In this document: piece by piece, positions 56,537-64,000 of the stretch
Position numbering within the stretch: the stretch's first letter is position 1
Layout: the number at the start of each line of letters is the position of its first letter
Assembly (NCBI RefSeq): GCF_022458985.1
Contig: NC_061789.1
Span: 4,257,501 to 4,321,500 of the forward strand
From: Mugil cephalus
Taxonomy: Eukaryota > Chordata > Actinopteri > Mugiliformes > Mugilidae
DNA: 64,000 bases
Direction: 5' to 3'
Program-made: the position numbers and the translations under genes
Notes under the pieces: model-generated
The model's input: the letters and a program-made list of their open reading frames with translations, nothing else
Told to the model about the DNA's origin: nothing
The model's database searches: none

Positions 56537-57079
56537 GGAGTGATTTCCATTTGCAGCACATCTCCCTCCAAACTCAAGCGTTCGAGCATGTTTGTGAAAA
56601 AGGGGGGGAAACCATCTCTGTCATCTCTCTCACTCGTCGCTACTTTCCCGTCTAAATGAAAGCCTCAGATTTCTGATTCATTCTCGCTGGTCCCCTGTGT
56701 GAAAGCAAATACTCCCCCAACGGTGGGCGCGGGGGCTGGAACAGAAAACGAGGGGCTCCGGCCACAGTGTCGCCACATCTCTGAGATGCATGCATTCGCT
56801 GTCTCTGTGTGAGTCACTTGCTTGCACAGTACCTGCATTCTCCCCTGTGCATGTGTGCGTGGATGCGGGAGTATAGGGGCGATGCCTTTGTTGTTGGTGC
56901 AGTTTGTTTATTGTGCAAAGTGATGACGAGACAGTTGAGAGAGAGAGAGGAAAGGCCTCCGTTTAATGCTGAAACCTGTTATGTGAGCGGGCTATCAGTA
57001 TAAAATAACCCTATATTGACCTACAACTAGAAACACAATACACAAAAGAGTCTTTGTGGTTTTGCTCTCACAGGTTGCA

Positions 57080-57099
57080 TTTTTTTTTTTTTTTTTTTT
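57080..57099 (+). repeat. Poly(T) tract
   Basis: About 20 T. A second, about 23 T long, is at 57,596-57,618. Confidence 0.9.
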
Positions 57100-57663
57100 A
57101 GATTCTTTTTATTTATTTATTTTTACTGTGCATATTACTGTGACTGATTTTTTTTCTCTCTTTCCGGTTTGTCTGCGGCTCTACTCGGAAACATTTGATG
57201 ACTTATATTTCTGATCTCCCCAGGAAATGATGCAGTTCTTCATGAGAATAAACCGCAGAAAGGTTCTCACCTCCGAAGAGGTCACAACTTTTTTTTTATA
57301 TATATATTTTTTTTAACATAATTATATTTTTGCATGCACGCCCGCACTATGAAATGCAAAATTAAAACTCAACGCAAAAGATTATAAATGCATAAATGAT
57401 AATAGATTCTTCATTAAACCAACAGCAGCATCGAATGTCTCAGATTTCCAAGTTAATGAGATTTATTTCGAAAGTTGCTGCTTTTAATTAAAGTTTTTAC
57501 AAGCCGCACACACTTTTTAAAATTTATTTTAGGATAATTTATGGTAATCGTATGTAAGGAATATTTTACACTAAAAGGGGTAAAACGCTGTAGGTTTTTT
57601 TTTTTTTTTTTTTTTTTTGCAGGCTAAATAAGGTTTAAAGTATAAATGAATAACGACTCTTAC

Positions 57664-57800
57664 CGTCTGTCGATACTTTCACTTTCCTCCGTCGCTGCAG
57701 CCGAGCTTCGACATGTTTAACTCAAAAAGTTACTTCATTATAAATGACTGCCGGCACTTCTCATGTAATAATCCATCGTTCAGAAAGTTTTTCACCTCTG
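57664..57800 (-). other. Likely untranslated first exon of the ANKFN1-like gene
   Basis: On the minus strand a strong donor (GACG|GTAAGA) sits at about 57,664, preceded by a short upstream ORF (ATGTCGAAGCTC, 11 codons, TGA). The 5' limit is a guess from where GC-rich sequence begins. It would splice to the 5' UTR/ATG exon at 55,860. Confidence 0.5.
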
Positions 57801-57900
57801 ACGGTGACGCGCACCTGGACTCGAATGAGAGAGCGACGCTTCTCCCACGCGCAAACGCGTCTTCCTCGTTCCGCCCACTTCCTCCTCTGTCTCGTCTAAT
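57800..57900 (-). promoter_or_regulatory. GC-rich promoter region of the ANKFN1-like gene
   Basis: A CpG-containing patch (GCGCACC, ACGCGC, GTGGGCGG GC-box on the minus strand) stands out from the AT-rich surroundings and abuts the proposed first exon. Confidence 0.4.
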
Positions 57901-60460
57901 TACCAACAACCAAACTCATCTTATCGGCAACTTCTTCATTTGCATTTATATATATCTACATCCCTTTTATCGTATCTTTGTCCCTGTATTGCACGTATAC
58001 TAGTCTTTACTTAAATTTACATTTATTTCTCATTTCATCTCACACTGCCTCAGTTTGTCTCATCTTAGATTTGTTTAGATGGCCGCCTTGTCTTCAGTCC
58101 TTGTCCACCCTCGGCTAAATCCCCTTTCAATCAATGTCCAACCTATTATTGTCTAGAATAAACAAATTTCTAGCTTCAGTTATGTCCTAAACTACATTTT
58201 TAATCACGTATTCCCATAAATTGTAATGCCTCAGGCCATATAATCTTAGCTGGTGGTATAATATATACTGTTGTCACGGTGGAAGCAATGTTATCTTATC
58301 TCAGCTTGTCTTATGACAACCACTTGACTTAAGCTGGTCCTCTTGACCTCAACACAAGAGGGGTCTATGTAGAGGGACAATTTGATTTTGTTTTATTTAA
58401 ACATGTCCAAACAACTTAAACTAATACTTTAAATCACTTATTTCCGTGTATTATTGAGCCAGCTGACGTTTCATCTCATCTAAAGGCCTGTCCAGTGAGG
58501 TATTAGAGAGCACTACAGCTGCGTACCATATATAGGGATGCCATACGGTGGCTTATTCCTCTAAGTCACTGGGAGCAGCGCTGTCAGTAAAGTGATGCCG
58601 CCACAAAGTGTAGGCTGAGGTGACTGGAAAACAGACACAGAGCTATGTTTAGACCAGCCCGGCACCCACACTGATACCTGCCGTGTGGGTGGTGCGAGAA
58701 AATTATTTCAGAATCGTTCAATTTAGCCTGTGATGTTTCGCGTGTGGTGATGGGTGCAGGGGAAGCGGTTCGCGAGAAACTTTTGTGAAACGTGTCGTGT
58801 CGAGGCCGTGACGAGTTATCTGCGTGAAACGGTCGTCAAATAAAGGCTGGCAGAGTCGCATCCTGTCCCACCTGGGCGGCAAAAGAGCCCCCCTCTCTCT
58901 GCCTCTTTCCCTCGATTGGTATTCGTCTCTCTCCGGGTGCCAATAAAACTGCACCGGTTGATGGATTTGGCTCCTGTAAAGGCGCAAATGGAGGGTAAAT
59001 ACCTTCTTGTCAGAAGGTCTGCTTCTCTTTTCAGTTAACCAAACAAGGCTTTGACCACTTCCTGCACACACGACAGAGAACACTTCGCCTCCTGTATCTT
59101 AGCTTCAGTGCATTTTGTCGGCGCAGATTGCACACACACACACACACTCGCGCGCACTCATTTAGATCGTCGCACACACTCGCGGCGAGGAAGAGCTCAG
59201 CTGGCTGCACTTTATGAGCTGAACTGCTTTGATGTGCCGTGAACTCTGTTCAGAGGGAAGCGGGGAGAGATGATAAATTGACGTGGTGGCTGACACTCGC
59301 CCCCGCACACCTATCAAGGCGTAGCGGCTCAGTTGCCGAGAGAGGCTCGCGTTGTCATGGCGATAAGTAAATTTGCGGCCTCCGTTTGCAAAGTGATACA
59401 AGCTAACTCGTGCACTTCAACCTTACAGAGCGTACGTGCAAGGTCATTATCCAGCCGTGACGTTCCTCAGGGGGGAAGTGGATGCTGATACATGTTATTG
59501 AAGATAATTATGTAAAAATGTTAGTTTGCATGAGCTAAACATGTCAACCCGCACTTGAGTCTTTGACACTTTTAGACTATTGATAGCACGTGTTGTGTAA
59601 CTCCACTGTAGATCAACAAAAACTATGGAGGTGGTTTATGTAATTGATGCAAAAGTGTTATAATAATGTGATAAGTATATCCACAAGAACTTTATCCACC
59701 TTTATGTGACAGTTAGCTCCATGTTTTCCATGCTAATTGACACTATTGCATCTGGCTATCATCAATATGTATATGCTATTCTTCCGTCTCTATTTCTTTT
59801 GAACATTAGTTAATATGCTAACTCAATTTATTTTAATGTAGTGTTATCTTTCCTGTTACTTGTGGCTCTTAAGTGTGCTTCTTTTATGTGCTACTGTGAC
59901 CAAGAAATTTCCCTTATGAATCATCAAAGTCTATCTAGGTCTAAATCTATAAACTGGCGCTGGTCCTGGATTTATAGCATAAACACTTTTTTTTAATTAT
60001 TATTATTTTTTTTTTATGGTAATACTGATGAGTCATTTTTCTATATAGAAATTCTGGCATCATTTAAAGTCTATTTTCAGTTCCAGTAGTGCACTTTTGT
60101 CTTTTGCGCCTCAGGATATTATTTGCTACTATAAAAAATGAGTTTCCGAAAACATAATTTTGCCTTTTGTTTCTTTGAAAGTTAATTTCACCTCTTCTTC
60201 TTACGAAACACCGTGAGACAAATGCACCACATAAAAAGATTGACCAGAAAAAAAAAACCTGAGCACGAATTTGTTGCTTTATTTGTTATGATTTGTTATG
60301 AATAGCCTAGCGTGGAGTATTTATGTAATTATTTCTCACACATTCTTTTTGCATGAGGAAATAGAAAGTCAGAACAGAAACTATTCTTATATCATTCTCA
60401 TATTTACTCTGTGACCTGCTTTGTATTGTTTAATAGTGTTAAATAAAGTTTTGAGTTTTG
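57901..60460. other. Spacer between the ANKFN1-like promoter and the right-edge gene
   Basis: No gene. 58,700-59,420 is GC-balanced and non-repetitive with a short CA repeat at 59,132-59,147, a candidate regulatory block. The rest is AT-rich. Confidence 0.45.
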
Positions 60461-60463
60461 ACA

Positions 60464-60520
60464 TTCGCGCCACTTTACTGTGGTTGAGCGGCGCATGCGC
60501 GTATCACGACAAACTGACAG
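60464..60520 (+). promoter_or_regulatory. NRF1 palindrome and E2F-like site with a short untranslated exon
   Basis: GCGCATGCGC at 60,491-60,500 is the full NRF1 consensus palindrome. TTCGCGCC at 60,464-60,471 is E2F-like. About 20 bases later GACAG|GTAGGG offers a donor, so a very short untranslated exon 1 could splice to the ATG exon at 61,609. Confidence 0.55.
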
Positions 60521-61286
60521 GTAGGGTAACGACTAGCATAAATGCTAACAATGTTCAGATGTAACTCATTGTAATAATAATAATATAGCTGGATAAGATT
60601 ACACTTAGCTAAGTGAACTGAATAAAGATATTTTACCTGTTAGTGTTTAGTGTTTGTGTCCGTATTTTTAACGCTGCTTTTTAAGAAGCTAACGGCTAAT
60701 CTCCGTTAGCTCGTTTTGACCTAATTAGCTAGACGCAAATAACACAAGATAAATATTGACACACTTTGCTCTTTTTGGGGTGTTATAGAACAATATTTCA
60801 CTTATTTTGGGGATTTTTTTTACATTCATACTTTTTGGATATACCTTAATGTTTTTTTTAAATACATTTTCAGCGCGTACTATTTGGTTTGTACGTAACC
60901 AACCTATTGAATTAAGTATTGAATTAAGTTTATGCCCCCAAGGGCAACAAAACAAGATGTTTGTATGAAAAATATAATATTCCCTGAACTTTATTTAACC
61001 TCAAGTCCTTTTACTTTGTTTTTGGTAATTTGTTGTGTTTTTTTTCTGTTAGTTTTGAAACAGCATGTTATCCTGACCATTGTTGCATATTTGTGCTTTT
61101 TCTGTTTTTTATTCTAAAAAATTGCTGAAATGTATTTTATTATTTATTTTATTTTATTTGACAAACACTATACATACAACAACTACTTCATAACAATACA
61201 AATACAACTACTATCCCCTTCCACCAACAGACACTGAAAAAGGACATATACATTAAGAAGCATTTAAAAAAGCATCTGGACTTGTA

Positions 61287-61505
61287 GAGGTTTGAGAACG
61301 TTTCATTCGAGTAGCTGCTTCAGTCCTAAGGGACTGGTGGGAAGTTCGAGTTTTAAATAGCGAACTCTGTGGGTGTAACCCATCAGAAACTTGCTTGACA
61401 TTAATTTAATTGGCAATAATTTTAACCTCAAACTTCCCTTAGAACTGAAGAAGCTATTTGGACGAGTCGTCTCCTCAAAACTCGACAAGTCCAGTTGTTT
61501 TTTAA
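61287..61505 (+). repeat. Palindromic (hairpin) dispersed repeat
   Basis: Left arm CTTGTAGAGGTTTGAGAACG ... CTGCTTCAGTCCTAAGGGA against right arm TCCCTTAGAACTGAAGAAGC ... CTCGACAAGTCCAG, inverted. A fragment of the same family lies at 21,165-21,240. Its origin is unknown. Confidence 0.65.
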
Positions 61506-61608
61506 AACGCTTTTAGGATATAACATGGTATTTATTTTTATTTTATTTTTTTAACTCGTCTTCTCAGCTTCCAAAAATAAGCTTTTGACCTTGTGTTTAT
61601 TTTAACAG

Positions 61609-64000
61609 GTGACACAGTCATAATGACAAGTGCAGATGTTGTTTATGACAAAATCCACTTCAGACATGACCCTAAATGGAGCGGCCGCCTGGGGGCTGTG
61701 GAGGGGGGCCGTGGGCTGCTCTGTGTGGCTTGTGTCATTGAAATGATTGAGAGCGAGGATGTTGCGGTGAGGAGTATATATAAATAGTTTTATCTTAATG
61801 TTATGTGAAGCTGTTTGTCAGCTTACAGCTTTTTTGCATTAGTTGTTTTTATTATAGGCCACCGAATGTAATGATGTTACTCATTCCCCTTCATGCGCAG
61901 ACTTTATTTACCCCCCCTGTGTCTGTCTCCCACACTATTTGTGTCTGTGTAATGCAGTCGGCGAGGAAGTCTCATGCCTTGTCTGGTGTCAGCGGGATGC
62001 TGAAGAGTTCTCCGGGGGCTTTGAGAGAGCTGCTCCAACAGGACCATCGCGTCTCTCTGCATTTCACAGTTTCACTACTGGGTGAGAGTTAGTAACACAT
62101 TAGCTCAAGAGACTGAATGGAAGTTAAGCAAGGAGAGGAGGTGAAAATGGTTTTGTTATGAGGTAAAAATCTTGTAGGCATTGTAAATGTATTAATTCCA
62201 AAATAAGAAGCATGAACAGTGAGCAGTGTACAAAGCCTCCTTTGAAAAGTTGAATGATCTGTTCTAATATTGCAGCTGTGATTTAATTTGTGATGGGATT
62301 TTTAAAGCTTCAGTTCAATATTGGCTGGAATAACTTTAAAAATGTCATGATGATTCTGTCGAAATATTTATAGATTTATGTTCTTGTGCGAAGAGCTTAA
62401 AAATGTGATTTGCTTCCCACGCATGTTTGTATACAAGTTCTGCCATCAAGTTAAATAAAGTAATTATAGTAATGAATAGGGTTGTCAAAGCTAACATGAT
62501 AATAATCCATCAAAGAACCATTAGAAAAACTACTAAACAAGTATTTTGAAGCGCAGTTAACGCAGACTGTTTCCGTGATTTGACCTTCCGCTTGATCTGT
62601 GGCTGTGCAGCTTTTAAGGATGTGGATGGTGAGCAGAGACGAGCCGTCTCGAGCTGAAATGGATAAAAAAAAAAGGGGTATTTTGAATTTGAACACCAGA
62701 TGGTTCTCCCGACAAGACCAGAGTTATTTGCATTTACAGTCGATGTGAACTGATTTACCATGGGAGCACATCGAATCTCGAATTCCACTCTCTGGCCAAT
62801 CGCACAGCTGATGCACACAGCCCTCCTTCCCCTCAGCAAAGGCAGAAGTTTGCAGTGAAAACATTTCCTCTGAGTATTCAGTAGCTTTGAGATTATTCTG
62901 GAGAATATTGTGGGCAGTATTTGTCCCACAATATATAACATAACATAATTTTGCATAAAGCAAGCATATTTATCCACTCCCATGTAAATACGAGTATTAA
63001 AAAGAGTGACATTAATCATGATTAAATATTTGACTGATTTACAACCCTTGCATATATAACGAAATCTACATGTCAAATATGGTAAGAAGAATAATAAATG
63101 GCAGAAGTCTGGGTCAGACGTGCTGCATCATAACGTACTCTAATTTTAATTTTATAATCGCTTTGCTTCAAATGACTAAGTCTTGAGGATGAGGAAAGAA
63201 ACAATAAATAAATCCAGTGAAGAGTCAGGGAGATGGGAATATAAAAACAATCCCTCTAAACACACACACACACACACACACATACATATCATGATTGTGT
63301 TTGTACTTCCAACCTTGATGAACAAGTGGGAACATCTGCGCTCAGCCACCCGCTCCAGAAAGGGAGGGCAGGGACAGGGTAGAGAGAAATTCAGCAAAAC
63401 ATGCTCGGCACGTATCATCATCTCGCTTGCTTTGGTTGTGTCTGTGTAACATTCTCACTCCTTGGAACTAATCTCCACGGTGTCGGGGCCGTTGTTTTGT
63501 TTGTGCTGCAGTCACATTACAGCTGTTCCGTACATCACACGGAACAGTGGAGACAAGTGATCATATTGTATTACCAGAATGGCAAAATAACAAAGTAAAA
63601 AAAATATATCCACATAAATAATAATCTATTATAACCCTAAACATTGTAATTGTATGTTGATTTGTTGATGGACTAACCAGGAACCTGGGTATTTCTTTTA
63701 GTAGTGGGTATAAAATTTTTATCATTTTATCGCTGAATTATTCTACCCTCGTAGAGTGATTTTTGGTGTTGTTTGTCCACACATCATCTATGATGCTTTA
63801 TGAGGGAATTTATCAGTGTTTTCTTATGTGTTGTCATTGAACACTTGCCACATATAAGTTGTCCCTCTCTTTCTCTAGTGACAGCTGGTCGCTAGTGGAC
63901 TTACAGGCTCTGGTTGCCTTGGTAACCTCTCTTTTATGTGTCTACCCCAAATGTTTCAGGGCGAAACAAGCTCATTATGTAGCTACGAGATAAATAAACG
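61609..64000 (+). CDS. 5' end of an unidentified gene running off the right edge
   Basis: Two consecutive exons with good splice sites and open frames. The first holds ATG and encodes MTSADVVYDKIHFRHDPKW and GLLCVACVIEMIESEDVA. The second encodes SARKSHALSGVSGMLK and ELLQQDHRVSLHFTVSLL. A third, weaker candidate is near 63,517. The pattern of short amphipathic helices suggests an armadillo/HEAT-type helical protein. MEI1 (meiotic double-strand-break formation protein, on human 22q13.2) is one guess, from the helical character, the germline-type promoter and the chromosome. I do not recognise it by sequence with confidence. Confidence 0.5.
61623..61766 (+). CDS. Right-edge gene, first coding exon
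   Basis: Acceptor TTATTTTAACAG at 61,608. The ATG is 14 bases in and 48 codons follow to a GTGAGG donor, phase 0. No homology was recognised. Cys- and Leu-rich middle (LLCVACVIEMIE). Confidence 0.6.
61958..62081 (+). CDS. Right-edge gene, second coding exon
   Basis: Acceptor TGTAATGCAG. It enters in phase 0, encodes 41 codons without a stop (GVSGMLKSSPGALRELLQQD), and ends one base into a codon at a GTGAGA donor. Confidence 0.6.
62455..62640. repeat. Candidate dispersed repeat
   Basis: GGGTTGTCAAAGCTAACATG ... GCGCAGTTAACGCAGACTG resembles a widespread vertebrate DNA-element end. The long minus-strand frame across it is not a gene. Confidence 0.3.
63258..63282 (+). repeat. (CA)n microsatellite
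   Basis: About 12 CA units. Confidence 0.93.
63517..63594 (+). CDS. Right-edge gene, candidate third coding exon
   Basis: After TTTGTGCTGCAG the frame from the previous exon continues as VTLQLFRTSHGTVETSDH and LPEWQNNK to a GTAAAA donor. Phase fits but the donor is weak. A following in-phase open stretch from about 63,909 (ALVALVTSLLCVYPK) may be the next exon. Confidence 0.35.

Larger units (their letters stand above)
55870..57660. other. First intron of the ANKFN1-like gene
   Basis: Contains a (TTTC)n tract, poly(T) runs and a non-repetitive stretch (about 56,340-56,800) that could be conserved regulatory DNA. Confidence 0.4.

Noticed and set aside
62510-63076. 188-codon minus-strand open frame
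   Set aside because: No recognisable domain. It overlaps a repeat-like segment and has an atypical composition.

Overview
This is a 64 kb stretch of vertebrate nuclear DNA, almost certainly from a ray-finned (teleost) fish. The genes have short exons with GT..AG introns. They encode a Kir2-type potassium channel, a KDEL receptor, a GIMAP/AIG1-type GTPase and an ankyrin/fibronectin-III protein. The spacers are AT-rich and full of microsatellites, small DNA-transposon relics and worn LINE ends of the kind common in teleosts. There are no operons, CRISPR arrays or prokaryotic features.

Layout. Positions 1-18,100 contain no protein-coding gene I can support. They hold a GC-rich promoter-like left edge, tandem repeats, several transposon families present in more than one copy, and a few stretches that look like conserved non-coding DNA. 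A Kir2.3-like channel (kcnj4) lies on the minus strand at 18,110-20,861. Its start codon appears to sit in a separate upstream exon that contributes only 17 coding bases. A 7.5 kb spacer follows, with a TATA/X-box promoter-like patch near 22.0 kb. kdelr3 is on the plus strand at 28,382-30,739 in five exons, behind a duplicated ETS-site promoter with an unfolded-protein-response-type element. A lone two-exon GIMAP GTPase is on the minus strand at 32,222-33,506. From 36,950 to 55,822 on the minus strand runs an 18-exon gene for a predicted 1,083-residue ANKFN1-like protein (ankyrin repeats, fibronectin III, then a long conserved region). I rebuilt it exon by exon and the reading frame closes exactly. 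Its introns carry a 1.1 kb pentanucleotide array, a 0.93 kb element with long inverted ends, and three related insertions. Its untranslated first exon and promoter lie near 57.7 kb. At 60.46-62.08 kb on the plus strand is the start of another gene, running off the right edge, with an E2F-like and a perfect NRF1 palindrome at its promoter. I could not identify it with confidence.

How the genes relate. They are not a functional pathway. kcnj4 next to kdelr3 matches the human 22q13.1 order. The ANKFN1-like gene beside them, where human ANKFN1 is on 17q22, fits the known 22q13/17q whole-genome-duplication paralogy and may be a second ANKFN1 ohnolog. I see no undescribed multi-gene system. The most unusual points are sequence departures in known families: a missing PDZ ligand and a Trp after GYG in the Kir channel, Arg in place of the P-loop Lys in the GIMAP, and an 18-Gly insert in the ankyrin region. 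The transposon relics and the structured pentanucleotide array are the other points of interest.
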